Positions 29,864 through 38,417 of a DNA stretch of 39,905 nucleotides are shown in pieces; position 1 is the first letter of the stretch, and each line of letters starts with the position of its first letter. Source of the DNA: a virus; the IMG/VR virus record IMGVR_UViG_3300046516_000635, positions 1 through 39,905 of that record. One strand, written 5' to 3'. The notes under the pieces are model-generated. The model searched no databases and was not told where the DNA came from. It was given only the letters and a program-made list of their open reading frames with translations. Both the position numbers and the translations under genes were made by a program.

Positions 29864-30199
29864 ATGAAAACGAGGACGAAGTGGTTTTTGGGAGTTTTGA
29901 CGGCGTCGATCATCATTGCCGTGGCGTCAGGTACCAATAAGGGCGCCAACAATGGCGCTGGTTTAATCAAGTTGATGATGTTGTTTTTCGTTGTATGGGT
30001 CGTATGGCGGGGCTTCGTTTTCTTATGGACGCTCCTCACCCCAGTTCGTAGGGCCGTCCAGCCTGTCACTGATCATGTGGACGACGCGCTGCGGCGGTCT
30101 GGATTAGGTTTTGTTGCGGATACCTCGAACAAACTGCAGGCCGCTATAGATGGCGCTGTAAATGCGAGCCAAAAAGGCATAGACGAACGAAGCAAGTAA
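29864..30199 (+). CDS. Two-TM membrane protein inserted before the tape measure gene
   Basis: A 111-residue protein with two membrane helices (about 7-24 and 34-56: LIKLMMLFFVVWVVWRGFVF) and a soluble C-terminal half (DHVDDALRRSGLGFVADTSN) that may be amphipathic. The start at 29864 follows AAGGGGGAATT. It lies between the tail chaperones and the tape measure, an unusual place for a membrane protein, and has its own terminator downstream. A superinfection-exclusion or conversion gene is possible. No family is recognised. Confidence 0.75.
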   Translation: MKTRTKWFLGVLTASIIIAVASGTNKGANNGAGLIKLMMLFFVVWVVWRGFVFLWTLLTPVRRAVQPVTDHVDDALRRSGLGFVADTSNKLQAAIDGAVNASQKGIDERSK

Positions 30200-30216
30200 A
30201 AAATTAATATTCAACA

Positions 30217-30243
30217 AGCCGCCACATTCTGGCGGCTTTTTTT
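30217..30243 (+). terminator. Intrinsic terminator before the tape measure gene
   Basis: AGCCGCC/GGCGGCT with a seven-base loop and seven T. Confidence 0.88.
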
Positions 30244-30254
30244 ATGGGCGCTCA

Positions 30255-32939
30255 ATGTCATTCGGTAATCTTTCCGTAAAAGTTAGTGGTGACGTGGGCG
30301 GTCTCACGTCCTCAATGGACACTGTGGCAAAGTCGACGCAGTCCAGCATGGGAGCGTCCTCTAACTCGGTAGATGAATTCCGCCGCAGCTTGCTCCAATC
30401 GTCGATAGAAATGCAGAAGGCTGCACTAGCAATGGGCAGTGACATGCAGGCAGCGAATGAAGCCATCATGGCGAGTTGTGCGCAGTCAGAAGAGGCAATT
30501 AAACAATTGTCTGAGGCGCCCGGCAAAGCTGACTTCAAATCCACCGGTGAAAAGATATCGACAGCGATAGGCGCCGGAATCGGTGTGGGCATCGTGGGCG
30601 CCCAGACGGCATGGGACAAATTCATGGAATGGACCAAGGCAAAGGCGATTGTCACCGGCTTGGTGATTGGCGCTGTATTTGCTGCGGTCGGTTTAGGCGC
30701 GATCTACACCGCCTACAAGATCATTACCGGATCGCTTGGTTTTATTGTGGGGCTGCTGACCGGGGAGAGCTACAAGAGCGAGAGCATCGATGCGCTGATC
30801 GAAGCAAATGACCAGGTTAAAGAGATTCAGAATTCTCTATATGTGACGGCGCAGCAGGCGTCTGCGACCAATGCAGCAATCGCCGCCATCGGTATTGATA
30901 AAGGCGATTACATCACCGTTTTCAAAAATGCAGAGACCTCGGTGCGGGCGAATACGGATGCGTTGGATCGCCTTGGCATCAAATATAAAGATGCAAAGGG
31001 TAATCTGCTCCCATTGTATGAGGTAGTGAAAAATGTCAATGAGGAACTAAATAAGTACACCGTCGGATGGGACCGGAACAGTGCGGCAACTGAGATCGGC
31101 ATCGGCACGGCTGAGCAAGTAGCAGCAGCGGCAACCCTCACTAAAGAAAAAATTGCAGAGGCTGCTGCTCGACTTAATGATTACAACCTCGGAATAGGGG
31201 ATGAATCCCAGGCTGCCGTTAAGCGTTATGAGGATGCCATGCGTGACTTTAATCGGGAAACCGACTTAACAAGTCAGGGATTCAAACGCGCCTGGGCAGA
31301 TCAGATCATGCCAATTCTGACTGATTTCGCAGAGTTCTTCAAAACGGGTTTCCCATTTGCAGTTAATGTGTTCCGCTATTCGATGGCGACCATCACGTCT
31401 CTGTTTTATGGGTTAAAGACCGTTGTCTATATGGTGTCTGAATCCATTGTCGGTAGTATATCTGCCATCGGATTGGGCCTGGAGGGCGTCGCCATCGCCG
31501 GCGTAAGAGTTCTTAAGGGTGATTTTTCCGGGGCTACAGATGCTCTTGTTAGCGGTTGGACAGATGCTAAGGCACGCTTAGGTCTAATCGGCGATAACAT
31601 CGTTGCGCAGGCTCGGCATAATGCCGATGCGATGCGGACGGCTTGGGCATTGGATGATCGCGCAGCTTCTGCTGCGGACACGGTTCGACAAAAAGGCAAG
31701 ACATACGTTCCACCTCCTAAAGATCCAAAAAAAGAGGCCGTTGGCCCGAAGGATCCATTTACAACGGCAATGGATGGGCTAAATGCCACCCAGGCCGGTA
31801 TCGACTACGTTATAAAGCACTTTAACGAGTTCGAAGGCAAGGTCAGGGAATCTAAATCTGCAATGGCAGAATTCGATGTGACGATGGGAAAATTTTCAGA
31901 TCGTCAGCGCGAGTCGGAAGGATTTAGTCCGCTGACTAGCACGCAAAAGGCCGATTACATCGCGAAGAATAAGATGATCGAGGATGGTCTGGAGTTGGAG
32001 CGCCAGATGCAGGTGCTTCGTAAATTCGATAAGTCGACCGATCAATTTGCATTCAAAGAACAGCAGCAACTTGATATTCGTAGGCAAGACATTGAATGGA
32101 TGGGCAAAGGGCAAGTCGAACTCGCTAAACTTACCGAAGCACGCCGGATCGATGGCGAGGTTGCGGCCCTGATCTTTGCAACTAATGCGGAGCTTGGAAA
32201 AAAAGGCTTGAAGATCACGGACGACGAGATTGCATCGATCTACGCGAAAGCTGACGCCGCTAAGCTGGCAGCTCAAGACCTAATCCAGAAACAGTTCGAT
32301 AAATCTCAAGACCCTTGGTTCAATGTCACCGAATCGATCCGCAAGTATGGTGAGGAAGCTGCAAATGTCGGCGGCCAAATCGGCAATGCTATGTCCAGCG
32401 CATTCAAGTCGGCAGAGGATGCGATGGTTACATTCCTCACGACAGGAAAGATTGATTTCAAGAGCTTTGCAACGAGCATCCTTGCAGACCTGGACCGGAT
32501 CATCGTTAAGGAACAGCTTGCGAAAGCATATACATCATTGACTTCCGGTGGTGCAGGTGGGAGCGGCTGGCTTGGTACTGCGATGAGTTTTCTTGGGATG
32601 GCGTCGGGCGGCGGTGGCGCAGCCCTGGGCGTAGCAGATGGGGCACAAGCTGCAAGCGGTTTCACATTGGCGGCGGGATTCGCGGGCGGCGGTGAACCAC
32701 CGTTGAACGTGCCGTCGATGGTTGGCGAGAAAGGTCCGGAGTTATTCATTCCGCGCGGCGCCGGCACGATCATCCCGAACGACATGCTGCACTCAGGAAA
32801 ATCCAGTCAATCGGATCAACCGATCAATATCAACGTGCATGTCAACGGCAATAGCAATGCGCCAGACGTTCGTCGTGCTGCCGGCCAGGGTGCGCGTGAG
32901 GCATTGGCGGCGTTCTCTGGAGCCCAGCGTTACGCGTAG
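30255..32939 (+). CDS. Tape measure protein
   Basis: An 894-residue protein that sets tail length and forms the channel used for DNA ejection. It starts at ATG 30255. The N-terminal 100 residues are helical (VDEFRRSLLQSSIEMQKAAL). A hydrophobic region with two or three possible membrane segments follows (about 130-170: GLVIGAVFAAVGLGAIYTAY). Another hydrophobic stretch is at about 375-420. The C-terminal quarter is Gly/Ala-rich with the typical MVGEKGPELFIPRGAGTIIP block and NINVHVNG. It is the longest gene after the tip protein. Confidence 0.93.
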   Translation: MSFGNLSVKVSGDVGGLTSSMDTVAKSTQSSMGASSNSVDEFRRSLLQSSIEMQKAALAMGSDMQAANEAIMASCAQSEEAIKQLSEAPGKADFKSTGEKISTAIGAGIGVGIVGAQTAWDKFMEWTKAKAIVTGLVIGAVFAAVGLGAIYTAYKIITGSLGFIVGLLTGESYKSESIDALIEANDQVKEIQNSLYVTAQQASATNAAIAAIGIDKGDYITVFKNAETSVRANTDALDRLGIKYKDAKGNLLPLYEVVKNVNEELNKYTVGWDRNSAATEIGIGTAEQVAAAATLTKEKIAEAAARLNDYNLGIGDESQAAVKRYEDAMRDFNRETDLTSQGFKRAWADQIMPILTDFAEFFKTGFPFAVNVFRYSMATITSLFYGLKTVVYMVSESIVGSISAIGLGLEGVAIAGVRVLKGDFSGATDALVSGWTDAKARLGLIGDNIVAQARHNADAMRTAWALDDRAASAADTVRQKGKTYVPPPKDPKKEAVGPKDPFTTAMDGLNATQAGIDYVIKHFNEFEGKVRESKSAMAEFDVTMGKFSDRQRESEGFSPLTSTQKADYIAKNKMIEDGLELERQMQVLRKFDKSTDQFAFKEQQQLDIRRQDIEWMGKGQVELAKLTEARRIDGEVAALIFATNAELGKKGLKITDDEIASIYAKADAAKLAAQDLIQKQFDKSQDPWFNVTESIRKYGEEAANVGGQIGNAMSSAFKSAEDAMVTFLTTGKIDFKSFATSILADLDRIIVKEQLAKAYTSLTSGGAGGSGWLGTAMSFLGMASGGGGAALGVADGAQAASGFTLAAGFAGGGEPPLNVPSMVGEKGPELFIPRGAGTIIPNDMLHSGKSSQSDQPININVHVNGNSNAPDVRRAAGQGAREALAAFSGAQRYA

Positions 32940-32951
32940 CCAAACACCTTA

Positions 32952-32976
32952 AACCAGCCTAACCGCTGGTTTTTTT
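32952..32976 (+). terminator. First of two tandem terminators after the tape measure gene
   Basis: ACCAGC/GCTGGT with a six-base loop and seven T. Confidence 0.8.
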
Positions 32977-32984
32977 CATTTTCG

Positions 32985-33017
32985 AGCCGTTCCTCTTCTG
33001 AGGCGCGGCTTTTTTTA
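32985..33017 (+). terminator. Second tandem terminator after the tape measure gene
   Basis: Two-part stem AGCCG/CGGCT and CCTC/GAGG with a small internal loop and seven T. It lies immediately before the next start. Confidence 0.75.
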
Positions 33018-33027
33018 TGGGTAATCG

Positions 33028-33894
33028 ATGGCCGCATTTCTTGAAGAACGTCTGCCTGGCGATGCGTTGATCGGCGCTGTGTATGCGGATGAATACAACG
33101 TCGAGATCACCGCGACGAGTGGCGGCCAGGAATATCGCCGGGTTGTGCATCCATTCCCAGCTCGACATTTCACCGTTACATACCGATTGGAGCAATCCGA
33201 TCTTTGGACGCGGGTGCTGGGCTTGTATCACCGCGCTTATGGCATGTTCGGCGGTTTTCGTGTCAAAACGATTGACGATTTTTCGACCAATGGCAACACC
33301 GGCACGCCGACGGCATCCGACCAGGTCATGTTGCTTGTCTCGGCCGGCGTGTACCAGTTGCAGAAGCAATACGGTACCGGCGGCACGCCATTGTCTATCG
33401 GGCTGCCAGTGCGCACGATCTTCAAGCCCGTGGCCAGCACAACTGTCATCGGGTTAAGCGGCGTGGCCACACCGAACGGCTGGACGGTCGACACGACGAC
33501 CGGGCTGGTGACGTTCGCCGCGAACAAGGCCGGCGTCGTCACTGGCATATCTCGGGCATCGTCAGCTATTGCCACTATTGGCGCGCATGCCTTCGTTGTC
33601 GGCGATTCGGCCTATTTCAGCGGCGTCGCCGGCATGACGCAGATCAATAGTTTGCGCGGCCTGGTAACCGCCATATCTGGCACCAGCATCACGGTGGCGA
33701 TCGATTCAACCTTGTTCAGTGCCTACGCCAGCGGCGGCAGTGTCAACAGCCGCCCTCAGGCCGGCGAGCCCGTCACCGCCGGCTGCCAGTTCGATATTCC
33801 TTGCCGTTTCAACAGCCGCATCGATGTCAATTATTTATCGCCAGCCATGCGCGACACCTCGACCGTGGACATTATGGAGCTGCTCGTACCATGA
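33028..33894 (+). CDS. Distal tail protein, DUF2460 family, with FCCH-like insert
   Basis: A 288-residue minor tail protein. The start shows FLEERLPGDALIGAVYADEY and RRVVHPFPARHFTVTYRLEQ. The end shows PVTAGCQFDIPCRFNSRIDV and the DIMELLV tail, all typical of DUF2460 (gene-transfer-agent gp12-like). Between about residues 175 and 240 lies an insert with AFVVGDSAYFSGVAGMTQIN, like the one in the tube protein. The gene precedes DUF2163 and NlpC genes in the conserved order of such tails. Confidence 0.88.
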   Translation: MAAFLEERLPGDALIGAVYADEYNVEITATSGGQEYRRVVHPFPARHFTVTYRLEQSDLWTRVLGLYHRAYGMFGGFRVKTIDDFSTNGNTGTPTASDQVMLLVSAGVYQLQKQYGTGGTPLSIGLPVRTIFKPVASTTVIGLSGVATPNGWTVDTTTGLVTFAANKAGVVTGISRASSAIATIGAHAFVVGDSAYFSGVAGMTQINSLRGLVTAISGTSITVAIDSTLFSAYASGGSVNSRPQAGEPVTAGCQFDIPCRFNSRIDVNYLSPAMRDTSTVDIMELLVP

Positions 33895-34727
33895 AAACCC
33901 AAGTAGCCAATTACGCCACCCGGGTGCTGTGCCTGCGCATCGTGCCGGTGGTCGGTGCGAGCGTGCAACTGACGCATTACCCGCGCGACATCAAAATGAG
34001 CAACGGCGCGGTCTACCTGACCAATTCCGGCTACGAGTTCACTGGCTACACGGCAGCGTCCAGCACGTCGCCAGCCATGATCGACCTGCAGGGCATCGCC
34101 GGCGTCGCTGGGATCAGCAAAGCTGCGATCTCGTCTGGCGTGTTCGACGGCGCCCGTTGCTACCTGTTTGCCACCAACTGGGATAACCCAGTGGAAGACT
34201 ACGAGCCGATCGTAGCCTCCATCTTCGGTAAAACCACGCTCACCGACAACAAGTACCAGATCCAAGAGATGGCGCTCATCGATGCGCTGAATCAGTCGGT
34301 CGGGCGGTCTTACACGGTGACCTGCCAGAAGAAGTTCGGCGGCCAGGAATATGCCGGCTGCAAGGTGGCGCTAGGCCCGCTGACGGTCACTGGCACCATC
34401 ACGGCCGTCACCGGTAATTCCCAGTTTTCCGATGCAACGCGCGGAGAGGTGGCCGATTATTTCGGCGCTGGCACCATCCGGTTCACCAGTGGCCAGAACG
34501 CCGGACTGAAGGCGCAGGAGGTGAAATCGTTCGGCGCCGGCGGTACGATCGTCACCTACGAGCCGTTTTACTACGCGCCGGCCGTGGGCGACACCTACAC
34601 GATGATCCCTGGTTGCCGCAAGCGCCTGTCCGATTGCCGCGACAAGTGGAATAACGTGCCCAATCACGGCGGCTTTACCAATATTCCGACCGGATCCCAG
34701 TACGCGCAGATCGGGCAAGCAGGATGA
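33891..34727 (+). CDS. Minor tail protein, DUF2163 plus BR0599-type C-terminus
   Basis: A 278-residue protein starting at ATG 33891, which overlaps the previous stop (ATGA). It has an N-terminal DUF2163 domain (LCLRIVPVVGASVQLTHYPR, YEFTGYTAASSTSPAMIDLQ, YLFATNWDNPVEDYEPIVAS) and a C-terminal phage BR0599-like domain with IPGCRKRLSDCRDKWNN and NHGGFTNIP. Paired with DUF2460 and NlpC/P60, it forms the distal tail complex. Confidence 0.9.
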   Translation: MKTQVANYATRVLCLRIVPVVGASVQLTHYPRDIKMSNGAVYLTNSGYEFTGYTAASSTSPAMIDLQGIAGVAGISKAAISSGVFDGARCYLFATNWDNPVEDYEPIVASIFGKTTLTDNKYQIQEMALIDALNQSVGRSYTVTCQKKFGGQEYAGCKVALGPLTVTGTITAVTGNSQFSDATRGEVADYFGAGTIRFTSGQNAGLKAQEVKSFGAGGTIVTYEPFYYAPAVGDTYTMIPGCRKRLSDCRDKWNNVPNHGGFTNIPTGSQYAQIGQAG

Positions 34728-35131
34728 CCGCCGACGACATCATCACCGCCGCACGCGGCGCGCTGGATACACCTTTTGCTCACCAGGGCCGTATCGCTGG
34801 TCTGGCACTCGATTGCGCGGGCCTGATTGTGCATGTGGTGCGTTCATTGGGTATCCCGTATACCGACGTAGCCGCCTATGGCCGTTCGCCGCACCAAGGG
34901 CTGCTACAGGCAACGCTGGACAGCAACGACTGTATTGAGCACGTAACGGATCGCCAGGCTGGCGACATTCTGTTGATGCGCTTCGCCAGTGAGCCGCAAC
35001 ATCTGGCGATCTGTGCCGGCGAAACCATGATTCATAGCTATCTCGCCGTCGGCAAAGTATGCGAACACCGTCTGTCATCTATGTGGGCGGCGCGCATCGT
35101 CGCGGTGTACCGCTTTAAGGAAATCGCATGA
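34724..35131 (+). CDS. NlpC/P60 tail peptidase
   Basis: A 135-residue cell-wall peptidase that probably opens peptidoglycan during DNA entry. The catalytic Cys31 lies in LALDCAGLIV, His93 in PQHLAIC and His104 in MIHSY as the likely third polar residue. It overlaps its neighbours by four bases at each end. The order DUF2460, DUF2163, NlpC/P60, tip protein is conserved in many siphophages and gene transfer agents. Confidence 0.92.
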   Translation: MTADDIITAARGALDTPFAHQGRIAGLALDCAGLIVHVVRSLGIPYTDVAAYGRSPHQGLLQATLDSNDCIEHVTDRQAGDILLMRFASEPQHLAICAGETMIHSYLAVGKVCEHRLSSMWAARIVAVYRFKEIA

Positions 35132-38100
35132 GCAGCGCCGGGCAAGTAGTTGGCGGCATTGTTGGCGCGGTAGCAGGCTTTTTCATTGGCGCCGGTCCGC
35201 AAGGTGCGTTGATAGGTGCTCAGATTGGTATGGGCATCGGTAGTATGATCGACCCGCCAAAAGGCCCGAAGATCATGGGGCCGCGGCTGTCCGATCTCAC
35301 CACGCAGACCAGCACCTATGGCATTGTCATTCCGCGCGCGTACGGTACCGTGCCAATTGTTGGTAATGTTTTCTGGTTGGAAAACAACCAACTCAAGGAA
35401 ACTCCGCATACCCAAAGTCAGGGTAAGGGCGGCGGTGGAGCAGAGACTACGACGTTCACTTACAGCGCGACCTTTGCTGTCGGTCTGCTTGATTGCTCGG
35501 ATGGCAATCCGATTGCAGGCGCGCGTCGTATTTGGATTGGCGCAAATCTGATTTATGATGCCGGTGCAACCGACGTCAGTAGCATCATCGCTAGCGGAGA
35601 GGCAACGCCGCTGTTCAAAATATACAACGGCGACGACATGCAACTGCCGGATCCGCGCATGCAATCGACATTGGGTGTGGCGAACACGCCGGCCTATCGC
35701 GGCCTCGCCTATATCGTGTTTTACGATCTTCCGCTCGAAAAATATCAGAATTCGCTGGTTGGCGCCCAGGTTAAAGTGGAAGTGATAAAAAATGCGGTCA
35801 ATACACCCGCATTGGTAGATACATTAATTCTTCCCGCTAGTTCGATTGGCCGACATTATTTCTCTGTGTCGGATACCAACTCTCTTCCAGAGTACCTGGT
35901 GACGACCACTCCGTATCTCACCACGGGGACAACATACGTTCACAATACGTGCGACTTTTCTCTGGCTTCCCCTAAACCGCATACCCTGACCGTAGATAAT
36001 GCCGGCGCATCTGCCCCATACACAAATTCTGGGCATTTGCTCGACGGCATATTTTACGCAATCACTGCCGATGATAATTCCGGCTATTGTCGGTTGCTGG
36101 CGAGCGGGGCATATGTTGCGGACCTGCGCCCAACTTTGAACGCGCCAGCCTATTGGTTTTATGGGGAAAACACGTCGAATCCAGCCTATGGTGGCGCGCA
36201 ATGGTATGCAAAACGAAATATTTACATTGGCGTAGATAAGCGCAATGGTGGGGTTATATGGAATAGTATTTTCAGATGGCCACTGTCAGCAAGTGGGATA
36301 ACTGCAGCCGAAAAAACCGCCGCCGGCGTAGATGAAACGCCGGGCAGTCATTTTTTGATGAATGTATCCAATGACGGATATGTTTACGCGTTGACCTCTG
36401 CCCCCACGCTTAAAAAATATGACCTCGATCTAAATCTCATCAGTGCGACCAGTCTGAGTTATCTAGGGACCGCTGTATTAGGTTTTGCGGTATCGGGCGA
36501 TAGAATATTTGTTGCTTATGCGGCTGGCATTAGTCTCTACATCCTGTCAACGGGCGTTTTGCAACGGACATACACGATGTCGGTGGCGGCATACCCGTTG
36601 AGATTGATGCCGATTGGCGGCGTGTTATATGTGCAAAATGGGACAACGGCGCTCTGTATCAATTTTGATGCCATCGCATCCCAGACTATCGCGCTGTCCT
36701 CTATCGTCAGTGCTGAATGTCTCAAGAGCAACCTGATCGGATCGTCCGACATCGATGTCACGGCCCTATCAAGCCTGGTGCGTGGTTATACCATTAGTTC
36801 CATCGCGGCCATTCGCGGCGGTTTCGATCCGCTGATTGGGGCATGGCCGTTCGACGTCATCCAGTCCGGCTATAAAATTGTATTCAAACCACGGGGCGGC
36901 TCTTCCGTCGTCACGATTCCTGTCGCAAAACTGGATGCACGTTCGATCAGTGGCCAGCCTGGCGTCCAGATCACCAATTCGCGGGAGATGGATAGCGTCT
37001 TGCCAAGCAAGGTGGCGCTGAAATATTTTGACAGCGACCGCGAATACAACCCTGGTGAGCAGTACGCGGAACGACTGAACACGCAATCCGTCAATGTCAG
37101 CGCAATGGACTTGGCCATAGTCCTGACCGCCGACGAGGCGGCACAGAAGGCTGAAATTCTGTTGTATCTGTATTGGCTCGAGCGCTACGACGTGTCGTTC
37201 AAGCTGCCACCGGAATTCGACTACCTGGAGCCGTCTGATGTTATTACCATTACGACCGCTGATGCCTCGTACCAGCTACGCCTGACACAAATTAATTACA
37301 CGTCAGATGGACGATTGGAATGCCAGGCTAAATACAACAACGCCACCGTCTACACGTCAACGGCGTCGGGTGGAGTAGGGGCATCGACAGGACAGACGCT
37401 GACACTATCCGGCCCGACGCAATATGAACTGCTCGACATCCCGCTATTGAAGGACGTTTTCGATACAGCGGGATTCCCGGTGGCGATGTCAGGCTACCTA
37501 TCCGGATGGCCGGGGGGCATTCTGATGCGGTCGGACGACGTTGGGCAGACATGGGCGCAGATACAAGGGTTCTCCAAGCCTGGGTCCATCATGGGCTATG
37601 CCTCCAACAGCTTGAGTGTGCATAACGGTCTCCTGATTGATAAAGCGGGCATCTTGCAAGTGCTGGTCAATCAAGCGCTGTCGAGCGTTACCGAGTTACA
37701 AATGCTGAATGGCGCAAATCATTTTGCATATGGCGTGGACGGGCGTTGGGAAATTATCGCGGCGCAAAACTGCGTGCTGCAATCCGATGGCTCCTATATT
37801 CTGACGGACCTTTTGCGCGGTCGTTTCGGTAGCGAATGGGCGACCGGTCTACACGCGACCAACGACCACCTTGTTTTTCTCGATACTTCTAGCTTGCAAT
37901 TTGTCGCCAGCAATCTCAATACCATTGGCATGGCGCGTACCTATCGCGGGATCACAACTGGAAAAACGATTGACACGGATAGTAACCGTACGATGACCTA
38001 TAACGGTGTCAATTTGAAATGTTTGTCGCCAGTGTATTTGAACGGCAATCGTAACCCATCGACCAGCGATTGGACGTTGACCTGGTTGCGCCGTACGCGC

Positions 38101-38358
38101 AAGGGTGGCGAGTTGCGTGATCTGGTGGACGTGCCATTGAGTGAAACCAGCGAGTCGTATTCGATGGATATTTTCTCGGACGGCACGTACACAACGGTCA
38201 AGCGCACGTTGGCGGCGGCAACGCCAACTGCTGTGTATTCCAGCGCAAATCAGGTTTCCGATTTCGGCAGCAACCAAACAACGCTCTTTGTAAAGGTTTA
38301 TCAACTTTCCTCTACGACCGGGCGCGGCTATCCGCTGACCACCAGCATCACACGATAA
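35128..38358 (+). CDS. J-like tail tip / host specificity protein with a large insert
   Basis: A 1076-residue baseplate-hub protein. It opens with a Gly/Ala-rich hydrophobic stretch (VVGGIVGAVAGFFIGAGPQG), then GPRLSDLTTQTSTYGIVIPR and GTVPIVGNVFWL, standard for this family. Residues about 225-550 are a beta-rich, repeat-like section with alternating Tyr/Gly/Asp blades (DGIFYAITADDNSGY, VSNDGYVYALTSAPTLKKYD) resembling a propeller. This part is not usual in the family. The conserved hub resumes near PGVQITNSREMDSVLP and continues to LLRGRFGSEWATG. A terminator and the fibre gene follow. Confidence 0.9.
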   Translation: MSSAGQVVGGIVGAVAGFFIGAGPQGALIGAQIGMGIGSMIDPPKGPKIMGPRLSDLTTQTSTYGIVIPRAYGTVPIVGNVFWLENNQLKETPHTQSQGKGGGGAETTTFTYSATFAVGLLDCSDGNPIAGARRIWIGANLIYDAGATDVSSIIASGEATPLFKIYNGDDMQLPDPRMQSTLGVANTPAYRGLAYIVFYDLPLEKYQNSLVGAQVKVEVIKNAVNTPALVDTLILPASSIGRHYFSVSDTNSLPEYLVTTTPYLTTGTTYVHNTCDFSLASPKPHTLTVDNAGASAPYTNSGHLLDGIFYAITADDNSGYCRLLASGAYVADLRPTLNAPAYWFYGENTSNPAYGGAQWYAKRNIYIGVDKRNGGVIWNSIFRWPLSASGITAAEKTAAGVDETPGSHFLMNVSNDGYVYALTSAPTLKKYDLDLNLISATSLSYLGTAVLGFAVSGDRIFVAYAAGISLYILSTGVLQRTYTMSVAAYPLRLMPIGGVLYVQNGTTALCINFDAIASQTIALSSIVSAECLKSNLIGSSDIDVTALSSLVRGYTISSIAAIRGGFDPLIGAWPFDVIQSGYKIVFKPRGGSSVVTIPVAKLDARSISGQPGVQITNSREMDSVLPSKVALKYFDSDREYNPGEQYAERLNTQSVNVSAMDLAIVLTADEAAQKAEILLYLYWLERYDVSFKLPPEFDYLEPSDVITITTADASYQLRLTQINYTSDGRLECQAKYNNATVYTSTASGGVGASTGQTLTLSGPTQYELLDIPLLKDVFDTAGFPVAMSGYLSGWPGGILMRSDDVGQTWAQIQGFSKPGSIMGYASNSLSVHNGLLIDKAGILQVLVNQALSSVTELQMLNGANHFAYGVDGRWEIIAAQNCVLQSDGSYILTDLLRGRFGSEWATGLHATNDHLVFLDTSSLQFVASNLNTIGMARTYRGITTGKTIDTDSNRTMTYNGVNLKCLSPVYLNGNRNPSTSDWTLTWLRRTRKGGELRDLVDVPLSETSESYSMDIFSDGTYTTVKRTLAAATPTAVYSSANQVSDFGSNQTTLFVKVYQLSSTTGRGYPLTTSITR

Positions 38359-38377
38359 GAACATTCAACTAAATCAA

Positions 38378-38397
38378 ACGCCCTGCGGGGCGCTTTT
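38378..38397 (+). terminator. Intrinsic terminator before the fibre gene
   Basis: CGCCC/GGGCG-type stem with a four-base loop and five T. Confidence 0.75.
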
Positions 38398-38417
38398 TGC
38401 GTTTACAGGAGTGCATC

